A DNA stretch of 64,000 nucleotides from Picochlorum sp. 'celeri' (GCA_010909725.1 JAACMV010000016.1:783501-847500); one strand, 5' to 3'. Shown: positions 24,601-33,372, numbered from the stretch's first letter. Notes: generated by a model from the letters alone, not told the origin. Program-made: numbers and translations.

Positions 24601-25444
24601 TGGAAGTTTCAGAGCTACGTTTGAAGACAAACCCTTACTTAGTGATATAGTATTTCTTCGAGCGTGGGTTGGTGTTGACATTCCTAAATTTGCAAACCCT
24701 GTCACTGATCTTCTAGGACCAAGAATCCAGGAACAAATGAAGAGGGATGAGAAGGAGCGCAGGAACACCAAAAAGGATGGAGAACAAGCCCCCATCCCAA
24801 CAGAGCAGGCACACAGCATTGCAGCCTTTGAACCTTGCCATAAATTCCTTGGCCCAAAGAAGGGTTACGTCTTCACCATGGGCTCCCAAGGTCTAGGGTA
24901 CTATGAAGATATCCCTGCAACAGGTACTCACGGGTCCTCAGCAGGAGCGATTGCATCAGACACAATGCCTGTCGATGAGGAATCCAACCAACTTCAAGGA
25001 TGGGTTCCTATGAAGTCTGTCGCAGACATCCGCAGGGAACGAGGCATCGGAGCTCCCAGGCAGAATGACTCCCTTTACAGGGAGATTGAGAGACGACCCC
25101 GGGTATTCAATCCTCTCAAGATTCCAAAATCCCTGCAAGCAGATCTTCCTTTCAAGAGCAAACCAAAGATACAAGCTCCACGAAAGCGCAAGACTCTGGA
25201 GCAAAAGAGAGCTGTGGTGGTAGAAGGCGAAGAAAAGAAGAAGCTCACCCTTGTATCCCAGCTGAATGCCATCAGAAATGTCAAGGCACAAGCACGCAGA
25301 GAGCAGAGAAAGAAATATCAAGAAAAGGTATCTAAAAGGGCCATGGAAGAGGAGGCGTGGCGCAGAGAATATAATAAAGAAGAACGAAAGAAGAGGTATG
25401 TCTTGCAGGGCCACAAGGACAAGAAGAAAAGAATGAATTCCTAA
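21677..25444 (+). CDS. BMS1: BMS1 ribosome biogenesis GTPase
   Basis: Single exon of about 1255 residues, the usual length for Bms1. The basic N-terminus (HRKKKAGRKADKKK) is followed by a GTPase domain with P-loop GPPGVGKST near residue 98, and later LLLIDGDFGFEMETFEF and VMGVLTHLD (the NKxD-equivalent). The centre is very acidic (DDDDDDEEDGYE). The AARP2CN/RIBIOP C-terminal domain contains RFSGIQYELVEYF, HRHTAFVNGMFNS and FKSKPKIQ, then a basic tail. The known role is GTP- and Rcl1-dependent assembly within the SSU processome. Start ATG 21677 (MSAEGGKSHRKKK); the frame upstream of it has no ATG. Confidence 0.95.
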   Translation: MSAEGGKSHRKKKAGRKADKKKLAKSKKHGDEDGKQSNYNMDPEVAAKRNPRAFIFSSKGKAKIQKARTAEKEQRRMHVPAVERLSDEPPPFTVLVHGPPGVGKSTLIRCLIKHYTKQDIKDVKGPVTLVAGKSRRLTFIECPQDMTAMIDAAKYSDLVLLLIDGDFGFEMETFEFLNLMQVHGFPKVMGVLTHLDTFTDTKALKKTKKVLKHRFWSEIYQGAKLFYLSGIKNGRYLNREVLNLARFISVMKFRPLSWRQNHPYFIVDRFEDTTSPEAIRKNPKCDRDIAVYGYLRGTNWKQGTTAHIAGAGDYRPTEVEAMPDPCPLPSQIKKRGLNEKERLIYAPMSDVGGLLYDKDAMYIDIPDWKVQYSAMTVDKNDDNEGETLVRGLQGTKMTVDEKLQNSKIQLFSRGPGFVGHDDFMDDEDIEASDEDDSSDGTSDEDEPARKEKEAPTEQVVEHKGRSRRRAIFSEHAATGYDDAILDSDNDDDDDDEEDGYEVSSEDDGEGMGMASKWKSMFQSNIAALFSSRGADLQSYIYGNPNASIRKEDTMATQHADSDSDDDLFFLKRSGKGKNAKEDQTDNKENILTDIDSLDATKNSASQSLENDIVEKWSNMEDLEQLRDRFVTGDWEAGQARDDARPEDDDDDEVYGDFEDIETGEVFKNSDDVVTQTAAKALLDVKKEELAAKKAAKKAAFDAAYDQGGTKAVEDTLGEEGEPSKKERVEEEEEAETYYDEMKRELGDRARKTKDAMDALDPVQRVAMEGHRPGAYIRMRFSGIQYELVEYFDPRYPVLIGGVGKSEESQGYMQLRLKRHRWYPKILKNRDPLIFSIGWRRFQSMPVFAIKDNNERHRMLKYSPEHMHCLAALWGPLAPPGTGVIAIQKMSSSIKHWRISATGVILQLDATLNIVKKLKLVGTPFKIHRHTAFVNGMFNSQLEAAKFEGASVRTVSGIRGTIKKSLRVGSMAGARDGSFRATFEDKPLLSDIVFLRAWVGVDIPKFANPVTDLLGPRIQEQMKRDEKERRNTKKDGEQAPIPTEQAHSIAAFEPCHKFLGPKKGYVFTMGSQGLGYYEDIPATGTHGSSAGAIASDTMPVDEESNQLQGWVPMKSVADIRRERGIGAPRQNDSLYREIERRPRVFNPLKIPKSLQADLPFKSKPKIQAPRKRKTLEQKRAVVVEGEEKKKLTLVSQLNAIRNVKAQARREQRKKYQEKVSKRAMEEEAWRREYNKEERKKRYVLQGHKDKKKRMNS

Positions 25445-25535
25445 TTCCTAAACAAGGACATGCCCGTCGATATTTTTGCTTCTCCGTCTTCCAAATCAAT
25501 CACGTGTAATAGAAAATCATTAGAATAGATACTTC

Positions 25536-26430
25536 ATGGCATCGTATTTACGAGCCTTCATCGAAGGTATGCAACACGAGGACAATCTTCCCATGTCTTT
25601 TGCCACAATAGGCCATGGAGAGCTGACAAGGGATATTTTCAACCCCAAGACGCTTAATTGTATCGATGATCTTTTTATAAATCGCATAATCGGTGCCTGC
25701 AGGTGTAACAGAGCTTCCAGATGAGCTCAAGCGGCACTTTCGAGGTTTGAGGGAACTTGATGCTCGGGTCAATAGTTTGCAGAAACAATTAGATGAGGAT
25801 ATGGTATTACAATTAAAAAATGCTGCTGCTGCTCCGGTGAGCAATGGAAAAGCCAAGCGGCAGAAAAGTAATGCTCAGAAGGGTGTGCAGGACCAGGACA
25901 TTGGTGATCCAGATCTGGCCCAGCGTATTCAGGAGAATATGAATCAGATTCTGATGATTTCAGAGGAGAAAGTGAAGCGAGCACAGCAGGTGTACGATTT
26001 GGTGGATCAGCATATTAGAAAATTGGACAAGGATTTGAAGAATTTTGGGGCAGAAGTATCCAAAGAGAGGGATCGATTGGACATCCCAGTTCCTGTGCGA
26101 GAGCAGAAGAATACTGTGGATCAAAGCAGCGGTAGGAAGAGGAAGGAAATGCCTCGATTAGATGCAGAGGCACCTGTGGAAGTAGATCCCAACATGTCAG
26201 CAGAGCAATTGTACCAAGAGGCCCTCGCTGTTACCGATCCGAATGAACCAAAGTACTGCTACTGCAATAGAATATCATTTGGGGAAATGATTGCATGCGA
26301 AAATGATGATTGCCCGATCGAATGGTTCCACTTTGGTTGTGTTGGACTGACCCCAGAGAATAGGCCTGTAGGCCAATGGTTCTGTGATGAATGCAAAGCA
26401 GAATTACGACGACAGAAACAAATAAAATAA
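25536..26430 (+). CDS. ING-family PHD-finger histone reader, 2 exons
   Basis: The 31-nt coding exon 25536-25566 joins 25703-26430 over a 136-nt intron (GTATGC...CTGCAG), for 252 residues. The N-terminus is the ING dimerisation/HAT-HDAC recruiting region (YLRAFIEGVTELPDEL, FRGLRELD). The linker is basic (GRKRKEM). The C-terminal PHD finger has Cys4-His-Cys3 spacing (YCYCNRISFGEMIAC, CPIEWFHFGC, WFCDEC), and the family's H3K4me3-cage residues Y, M and W are present. It ends in basic residues. The product is a nuclear subunit of histone acetyltransferase or deacetylase complexes. It converges on the uL18 gene with only 5 bp between stop codons. Confidence 0.92.
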
Positions 26431-26435
26431 TATTA

Positions 26436-26818
26436 TTATACAAGATGTAGCCCAGAAGCAGTCATTTGTGTTAACAGCGCTGCTATTTTCCCATGGTACC
26501 TCTGGCCCTGTTTACGTTTCCACTCGACCCCTTCCACACCCTTTTCCAATGCTCTCTTGGCTAAAACTTCACCGACTCTACATGATATACCAGGCACAAT
26601 GTTATATTCCACTCGCGTGATACACATAGAAAGCCCAAATCAACGTACTTTGTACTTGCAACCTTGTCAGAAGTCGACGACAGGTCCTGTCTCAGGCTTT
26701 TCTCAATAGTGGATGCTGCGGCAACTATATGACCGTCAGCCTTTCGAACTATCTGGGCATATGTGTATTTATTTGATAAGAATAACTTCAAACTATACGG
26801 CTTCAGGGCTGAACTCAT
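26436..26818 (-). CDS. Organellar ribosomal protein uL18, 2 exons
   Basis: Exons 26818-26649 and 26577-26436 join over a 71-nt intron (GTACGT...TGTAG), giving about 103 residues. Family signatures are LKPYSLKLFLSNKYTYAQIV, AAASTIEKSLR, VGEVLAKRALEKG and the C-terminal YHGKIAALLTQMTASGL. The LKPY..L...NKY opening resembles plant mitochondrial-type L18 rather than cytosolic L5. The start is uncertain: ATG 26818 is the first in-frame Met, but the frame is open upstream to a GTG at 26914, so a targeting extension or extra exon is possible. It is expected to bind 5S rRNA in the mitochondrial (or plastid) large subunit. Confidence 0.78.
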
Positions 26819-27076
26819 TGAAAAGATTCGCCGGATTCGCTTTTCTAAAACAACAGCGATGGGCTCGATCGAGGACTGCACGCACAGATGGAGCGGTGTT
26901 TGCTCGATGAACACTTTACAGTATATACAGTGTAGTAATGGGAGAGAATTGATGATATCTAATCAGAGAATTCACGCGATTATTTTACCATAATACTAAT
27001 CATGGAAAAGGATTCCATATACATGGCCATGGCCACAGGTAAGTACTGCTCACAACTTGATATTCTACATATATAA

Positions 27077-28558
27077 TCATTCAGTCTCAATGTCCAAGTA
27101 CTCATGAATGGTGACAGCCTTTGGATGTACCACTATCTTTCCAGAGACAGTCTGCTGATGGGAGAAAATCAGTGGCATGTACTCTCTGTCACTGGAGGGG
27201 AACTTGGCAGTTTTGAAATGGTTGATCAAATTATCTCTTCCCTGCACCCGAGCGTACTTGATCTCACAGACTTTTTTGGAATTATATTCATCCCATCTTT
27301 TGTTGTGGAATGTATCATAGAGCTTGGCGGCGTTTGCCCCGGAGAGAAAGTTGATAAAGGCATATCCAAGGCCGCACTTGTTTCGGAAATCAATTGGCAG
27401 GTAGAAGAAATCGTATGTACCGCTCAGGCCAGCCTTGTCCAACATATCAATCATTATCTCCTGGCCATATTTATTTGGGATGTTTCGAATCATAATGGTT
27501 TTTCTGGCATCAGGATCAGACAGAGCTTCAGTCCTGTTGAATTCAAAGTCTGATGGGTTATAGGCTCCTCCTGCTCTATTGCTTCTTGCTATTCTTGCGC
27601 TTGCTCTAGCCTCTCCAGATTTCTTCGTTGGTGTCCCGGTTGGAATATCATTGGATGATGGAGGACCCCGTTGCTGCATTAAATTCATCCTATCCATGTG
27701 ATGGGACACATCATAGTCCTGAGGTACTGGCGGAGGTGGAACATAGTAGTACTGTCCTCCTGGCGGACTTCCATGTGGAGGAGAACATCCATACATCATC
27801 ATCTGAGGAGGCGAGCCCCCTTCTCCTGGAATGTTGATGGGCACACTAAAGAACCCAGGACCAATTGGTGGGGACCCTCCACCAATATAGGCAGGGGGAG
27901 ACCCAGGTCTGTCATAGCTTCCACCTTGGTACATGGGATATCCACCATGATGGTATGGCATGTGCTGGTGATGATAGTGGTGGTACATGTCATGGTGATG
28001 TGCTGCCTTGGCAGCATCCTCATCATCACCTTCTTCCTCCCCAGGTTGCCCCGCCTCACCATGCTCTGGCATCGCTCCTGTAGGACTTCCAGGCATACCA
28101 GTAGATGCCTGCATCATCGCCATATACTGGGCATACGTCACATGCCCATATGGGTGCCCCATTGGAAGGATTCCCTGGGGAGATTCCCATCCCATTGCAT
28201 GCCCACCCTGACCACCAATGTGGCGCCGATCAGGCGAATGTATAGTCTTTGGACCAGATTCATTGGTATTCCCATCGTCCTTGGACCCCTGGGCAGGCAT
28301 GGAATGCGTGCTCACACCATCACCACTTGTGCCCTGGTCAACCATGCCGTTTTCAGGTACCACGTCTGCCGGAGTATATGGCTGCTCTTCGTCCTCTTCA
28401 GTATGCTCAGATATATTACTTGATACAGAAGAGTCTGAAGACACAAATTCAGCCGCAGAGTGATTCAATCGGTATTCCTTGGCCTGCTTCAACAGAGTCG
28501 TTGCCTTGCCCTCACTGACGACTGCAATAGAATGAGTCGTTTCAGGACCGATGCACAT
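27077..28558 (-). CDS. MEI2-like RNA-binding protein (C-terminal RRM)
   Basis: A 493-residue single exon. The long N-terminal half is low complexity: acidic, then rich in Gly, Pro, Met, His and Tyr (HHHDMYHHYHHQHM, GGSPPIGPG), like a disordered or phase-separating region. The C-terminal ~150 residues are the distinctive Mei2 RRM: RKTIMIRNIPNKYGQEIM, DFFYLPIDFRNKCGLGYAFINF and ARVQGRDNLINHF. Only this one RRM is present, whereas land-plant AML proteins have three. Fission yeast Mei2 uses this RRM to bind meiRNA; algal homologues are of unknown function. The start is ATG 28558; an upstream exon cannot be excluded. Confidence 0.9.
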   Translation of the reverse strand: MCIGPETTHSIAVVSEGKATTLLKQAKEYRLNHSAAEFVSSDSSVSSNISEHTEEDEEQPYTPADVVPENGMVDQGTSGDGVSTHSMPAQGSKDDGNTNESGPKTIHSPDRRHIGGQGGHAMGWESPQGILPMGHPYGHVTYAQYMAMMQASTGMPGSPTGAMPEHGEAGQPGEEEGDDEDAAKAAHHHDMYHHYHHQHMPYHHGGYPMYQGGSYDRPGSPPAYIGGGSPPIGPGFFSVPINIPGEGGSPPQMMMYGCSPPHGSPPGGQYYYVPPPPVPQDYDVSHHMDRMNLMQQRGPPSSNDIPTGTPTKKSGEARASARIARSNRAGGAYNPSDFEFNRTEALSDPDARKTIMIRNIPNKYGQEIMIDMLDKAGLSGTYDFFYLPIDFRNKCGLGYAFINFLSGANAAKLYDTFHNKRWDEYNSKKVCEIKYARVQGRDNLINHFKTAKFPSSDREYMPLIFSHQQTVSGKIVVHPKAVTIHEYLDIETE

Positions 28559-28909
28559 TGCAAAATATAATTTCAGTATGTAATTTTGAATGCATCAATG
28601 TATGCATACGGTTTGTGCGGGGTGTCCTCGTATATTCCCTCGGTCCCACCCATGGGAATAGATGCTCCAAGAGATGCCGACCAAGGGAATCGTCCGCAAA
28701 AAGATTCCCTGGCCAGGGATCCCTTGATTCGGCAGGAGGGAGGAAGATTCTACCATGATATACAAAGGGCCCATATGGTTGCAATCAAGGGAATGCGAGT
28801 TACATGCACTATGAATGTATGTATAAAACTCAGATGTATGCAAAACCTAGAGTAGACTTCTGTCACTCTGCCAGGGGTGTGCACAGTGCATGCATGTATG
28901 GATGACGGA
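28559..28909. promoter_or_regulatory. Upstream region of MEI2-like gene with repeated GGGAAT/ATTCCC boxes
   Basis: This 351-bp gap has several copies of AGGGAAT or its complement (about 28634, 28684, 28705, 28788), a 14-bp perfect palindrome TCCCTGGCCAGGGA at 28706-28719, and an overlapping GGGATCCC. No coding exon is seen. Confidence 0.35.
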
Positions 28910-29848
28910 TTACTGACGTCCAAATGCGTATGTGGCAAACTCAATCACATCATCGATGGTTCCATTGGCGCACACAAACCTTGCCTTGGCAGAATACTGG
29001 TATTCGAACCATTCATCATTAGCTTGGCGCTGGCAGACCTTGCCAAACTCTGGATAGTAGATTGGCCTGCAGTTGTTTGCCACATAGTCCTTGATTGTCT
29101 CTTTACCAAGGTCGTGGGCATGTAAGATTGAATGGCTTCGAATTGGAACGTGCTGATATACTGGAATTCCAATCTCAACAAAGTCTTCGTCTTCGCAAGG
29201 ATTCTCTGGCTCTGGCTTCTGCTCCATCAGGGATCGGCGGCCAGAACCCTTCTGGTCAGCATAATACACGTACACCTCAGCACCACCATTCGTGGTTTGG
29301 CTGATGAAAGGCCCCCTTTCAACCTTCAAATTATAGCCAGACTGGAAATCAGCTGGTCCGGTGATTGGAGCCTGGGAGCATCCAGCTCCCTGCATGTTGG
29401 CGGTCATGGTGTTTTCTCCAGCATAAGGATTGTCCATGTAAATTCTCAGATTGCAGCCCAAGTCATACTTGCCATCATCAGACCACATGCGATAATACAC
29501 ATTTCCTTCGACTCCTGTCCCAGTGGTGGCCTCGGAATTTCCCACACAAACCCCTCCAGAACCTCCTGGAGTGATTGGATTGGTTCCGAGCTGACACCGT
29601 GTGCCCCAGTCATACTGTTCACTGAGGAATACCATGCGGGGCCCATTCAGAGCCTTTGGTGGATTGTACGAGTCAACGACAGCATACATATTTCTGCATG
29701 TACACCGAGGGTTAAACATAAAGCATGGGATAATGTTAAAGATTGCCATCCCAGCCGCGATGATCGCTGGGGCCAATCCCTGCCCCGTCACCTGTAGGAT
29801 GAGCTGGAGGGCCGCCACCGAAAAGAAAGCAATACGCGCGGTCGTCAT
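28910..29848 (-). CDS. Secreted Cys-rich protein of unknown function
   Basis: 312 residues, single exon. An N-terminal signal peptide (FFSVAALQLILQVTGQG) is followed by a second hydrophobic stretch (APAIIAAGMAIFNIIPCF), which could be a membrane anchor or part of the fold. About a dozen cysteines are distributed in the ectodomain (CTCRN, CQLG, GVCVG, LGCNL, GAGCSQ, CEDED, NNCRP, KVCQR, FVCANG), implying disulfide bonding. A Gly-Arg-Arg-Ser and Pro-Glu-rich linker divides the mature protein in two. I do not recognise a family. The product is probably extracellular or vacuolar. Confidence 0.7.
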   Translation of the reverse strand: MTTARIAFFSVAALQLILQVTGQGLAPAIIAAGMAIFNIIPCFMFNPRCTCRNMYAVVDSYNPPKALNGPRMVFLSEQYDWGTRCQLGTNPITPGGSGGVCVGNSEATTGTGVEGNVYYRMWSDDGKYDLGCNLRIYMDNPYAGENTMTANMQGAGCSQAPITGPADFQSGYNLKVERGPFISQTTNGGAEVYVYYADQKGSGRRSLMEQKPEPENPCEDEDFVEIGIPVYQHVPIRSHSILHAHDLGKETIKDYVANNCRPIYYPEFGKVCQRQANDEWFEYQYSAKARFVCANGTIDDVIEFATYAFGRQ

Positions 29849-31562
29849 GGTGTCGAGAGTCGTCGAAATTCCTGTCTCGCCTGCAAAACATTGGTTAGGT
29901 TTATCTTTTTCTCGACATACTTGTATGTATGGTCTCGGAAAGAGATCTCCGCCTTTCTAGAAGGGTGACAACCCCGCGCACGGTGCCAAGGGCGATCATA
30001 AGCAATACAATCACCTTTGGTTGCAAAACACGTACAAATAATATGTCCAATGATTTAACCCAAAAGATTTAATCTTGATTAAATATACAGTCTAGCAGAC
30101 AATCCTCAAATTTTACAACACGCATCAGAGATTCCCCAGGTTGAAACATGGTCCCGCGGACCGGGACATGTTTGCGAACATCGATCGATCGTGGTTCGCG
30201 ATCGATGCACCTCCGTCCCATCCGGCCAGAATCACCCGAGAACAGTATCCGCGTGCTTGAATCGATTGATATCATGATCTTTACAGCATCTATGTATATT
30301 TCAGCTACTATTTCTTCTGCGTCCATTCCTATTCATGGCACGTGCCGGACCGAAACCGTTGAAAGCCAGCCTTCTACCCAAGTCCATCACCATACTTGAC
30401 ATCAAAGCATTCCCAGAGGTTCTGATGCCTGAATAAGATTCACGCATACATCGGGACCTTCCTTTAGCTAGCTCTGCATTCTCCAAGATCTATGGCGTGC
30501 TCAAGAGTGCAGGTGATTGGAATCACAAGATCATTCATTGTGATTCCTCATGCTAGTATGATGCACCCTGGCAGTGATGCCCCCCAGAGACATCTGAGGA
30601 ACTGAGATACCTATATGAAACACTACTGTAACCACCGCCATTCTCGAAAGCATGGCACATATATCCAACTGGTTGAGTTTAGTTACACAACGAGCTTGTG
30701 TTTTGTATGTACAGGTGGCAGTATACAGGCTGTGAGCATTTTCTCATCATTGACACGTAAATGGAATTATATTTCATTGCTCTATTGATAGAACATCTTC
30801 ATAATGAATAGAATATCGTGCAGATGTCTTGTCTGTACAAACATCTGGACACTCACATGAACCAAATAATGACACTGCTGATTATGCAGCATGTGAGACC
30901 AAAGCACCCCAGTGATTGTAGCGCTAGTATATGATCTTGATCAGATTACAACATGTAAAAAGTATAAACTACTGTGTTACTTTGTGTGCGCATGTGTCAG
31001 GCTATGGGATGATGAATGGTCATTGTGCATGGCGGACAGAGGACTCCTGATACCAGTATGAGGAGGGAAAACCACAACGTGGCAATTCTTTAATTGTCAT
31101 TTCACAAGCCCATTGCCACTAATGCTATCCAATACCCAATGAATACCAACACTACTACTGCATTGAAGTAAATACTACAATGAGATGGATAGTATTGGGT
31201 TATCTAAACCGTATCGGCGCATCCAATGATCATCAATCATGATTGACAGACTTGTCTGGCTTTTGGCATGGGTTATGAGCGCACTGGTGCGTTCAGGTTC
31301 ATCTTCAAATTTCTTCAAACTCTATCCTCGTGCATTCAAATGCACTTGGTATTAACTGAGCTCTATCTTCATTCGCTGTTGCCTAGGGATGAGAATGCAT
31401 AGGTAATCCTGGCTTTGTCAGACACTCCTAATGCATCAAAACCATTGCAATGGTTTTCCATCAATTGATGGATATTGCTCCTGATCCTGATTGTCGAAAT
31501 CACAGTCCAAATTTCAATCTTACAGGGTAAAGATAACACTCAAAAAGAGGGCTTGAAATGTT
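29849..31562. other. 1.7-kb gene-poor region with hairpins and palindromes
   Basis: This is the longest stretch without a confident gene. Weak overlapping ORFs exist near 30069-30486 on both strands. One plus-strand frame from ATG 30335 (MARAGPKPLKASLL...) meets a single TAA and then stays open to about 30554, so a decayed or spliced small gene is possible. Strong inverted repeats occur at 30149-30207 (two GC-rich hairpins), 31233-31246, and 31438-31472 (two adjacent perfect palindromes). I find no tRNA, rRNA or recognisable snRNA. Confidence 0.4.
31438..31472. repeat. Two adjacent perfect palindromes
   Basis: AAAACCATTGCAATGGTTTT (31438-31457) is a 20-bp perfect palindrome. It is directly followed, sharing its last T, by the 16-bp perfect palindrome TCCATCAATTGATGGA (31457-31472). 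They lie about 90 bp beyond the stop codon of the BBE-like oxidase, on its 3' side. Confidence 0.8.
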
Positions 31563-33107
31563 TCACGTGTCTCGGACACAAGGGTTGAAGACACATCTGT
31601 CTGTTCCAGCACGTTGGATACCTTGATCTTGGAATGTAAACATGTCCTTGGGGTCATATTCTGTTTTGACTTGGGTGAGTCTGGGATAGTTAAATCTGAA
31701 GTATGCTTGTTGCCAATTTTCGATGGAGTCATCCATATAGTTGACAAAGGCAAAGTCCTCGTATCCAGCATCCTTGATGATGGAGGTTACAGCATCAAGC
31801 CATGCAAATGCAGCAGCTTCCTCTGTAGAGTTGGTTGGATCCCATCCTGCTTGGAAAATGAACCATCCAAGTGCCTCCCTGTGGGGGAAGGCAGTTGCTG
31901 TTGGGGCGCGTTCTGCAATCTTGCCACCTGCTCCAATGAACTTGATGTTTCCTTTGGCATAATACATGTCAATAAGAGACTGGTACAATGCCTTGATAAC
32001 TTCTCTGGGATATGGCTCGTATACAAACACAGTTGTGAGTTTTCTCATTCGCCTGAATTGGCTCCAATCATAGTCCACAAGGTCTTCTGGAGATTTCAGT
32101 CCCCACCCAGACAGGGACGTTAAAGCATTCAAATATGACGAGTTTCGATAACTCACATTCAAATTACCAAGGTCAGCAAGTGGCAACTGGGCTGACAAAT
32201 AGGCTTCGAGATTTTCATCCCCCGAATAGGCTAGTGGGAACCTAATGCCAGAAGACCGCTGTGGTCCAAAGTGAGCTTGACCTCCCAAAGCATTGTCAGC
32301 ACTGGCAATCCACGTCTGGAAAACGTACATAGCCTGAACCAGGGCATCAAGGTCACCATCAACCTTTCCAGTGGCAAATTGAATTGTATCCGGTACACTC
32401 ATCAATTTCAGCGTCCAGGAAATTACAATGCCAAAATTACCACCGCCACCACCACAGCTGGCCCAGAACAAGTCTGCATACTTGTTATCTTCTGTTACAG
32501 TAATGACCCTCCCTTCCCACGTCATCATCTGCAGGGAGACAACCTGATCACAACCCAGACCTTCTTTTCTGGAAAAGTAACTGAATCCACCACCAAGTAG
32601 CGTCCCCGAAACGCCATTGTTTGGAGTTTCAGAAGCACTAAAGCCCATGCCAGCTTGAGAGTAGGCTTCGTATGCCACAGCACCCAAGAGTGCTCCACCC
32701 CCGACAGTCGCCGTCTGAGCCACCGGATCAATACTGATGTCATTAAAATTCGATAAAATCACAGAGAGAGTCCCGTTCTGAACAGAGTTCGCCTCGTATG
32801 AGCACCCCCCATTCTTAGGAACCACTCTAAACCTCATCCTTCTAGCACACCTCACAGCCTCCTTCAATTGATCCACACTGGAAGGGGTCACAGTAGCAGC
32901 CGGAAAAGATTTATCAGTCGTAAGTAATTCGAATGTTTGCCTGTCCTGCTCGTACACGGACGATCCAGGGATGGAAATCTCCAAAGCCTCTATGGAAGAC
33001 AAGCACTGGATCAGATCTTCAGGGCTGTACATCTGCGCCGACGACAGTACAAGACAAGAATGCAATAGAATTGCAAAATATACTACGATTGACACCATAG
33101 CGTGCAT
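31563..33107 (-). CDS. Secreted berberine-bridge-like FAD oxidase (VAO/PCMH family)
   Basis: 514 residues, single exon. There is an N-terminal signal peptide (SIVVYFAILLHSCLVLSSAQ). The PCMH FAD-binding domain is visible: VTPSSVDQLKEAVRCA; NGGCSYEAN; NDISIDPVAQTATVGGGALLG; GVSGTLLGGGFSYFSRKEGLGCDQV; and ASCGGGGGNFGIVISW. The C-terminal BBE module (NYPRLTQVKTEYDPKDMFTF) is also present. Family enzymes oxidise sugars, alkaloids or alcohols and make H2O2. Unusually, the flavin-linking His of the GGHSYEG motif is Cys (Cys102), and the second anchor Cys is missing from the SETPNNG segment, so bicovalent FAD attachment should not occur. The product is expected to be extracellular. Confidence 0.9.
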   Translation of the reverse strand: MHAMVSIVVYFAILLHSCLVLSSAQMYSPEDLIQCLSSIEALEISIPGSSVYEQDRQTFELLTTDKSFPAATVTPSSVDQLKEAVRCARRMRFRVVPKNGGCSYEANSVQNGTLSVILSNFNDISIDPVAQTATVGGGALLGAVAYEAYSQAGMGFSASETPNNGVSGTLLGGGFSYFSRKEGLGCDQVVSLQMMTWEGRVITVTEDNKYADLFWASCGGGGGNFGIVISWTLKLMSVPDTIQFATGKVDGDLDALVQAMYVFQTWIASADNALGGQAHFGPQRSSGIRFPLAYSGDENLEAYLSAQLPLADLGNLNVSYRNSSYLNALTSLSGWGLKSPEDLVDYDWSQFRRMRKLTTVFVYEPYPREVIKALYQSLIDMYYAKGNIKFIGAGGKIAERAPTATAFPHREALGWFIFQAGWDPTNSTEEAAAFAWLDAVTSIIKDAGYEDFAFVNYMDDSIENWQQAYFRFNYPRLTQVKTEYDPKDMFTFQDQGIQRAGTDRCVFNPCVRDT

Positions 33108-33372
33108 AGGTTTTCAAGATATCGAAAGGGTTCACAAGATATTGCCGTCCTCCGAAACACGCTGCAAATTTCGTGTGTTGGGTTTTCAAACACAGCCCCT
33201 TTCGTGTAAAGAATTCGTCTTTATAAAGATAGTTTCTGTTGTATAAAAAATACTACGCGTGAAGTATGGTTCATCATGGGTATTTGAATATCCCAAGTAC
33301 CTAGAGTTCAGATTTCACGCTATCGCCCATGGTGGATCCAATCCATGGCCAAGGCCGTGGATGCGTTGCACC
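33108..33372. promoter_or_regulatory. Promoter region of BBE-like oxidase
   Basis: Upstream flank of the oxidase gene up to the helicase relic. No gene is visible. Confidence 0.3.

Noticed and set aside
31007..31050. C/D-box snoRNA-like pattern (GATGATGA ... CTGA)
   Set aside because: The boxes are only about 35 nt apart, no terminal stem or internal C'/D' is evident, and no antisense to rRNA could be tested.
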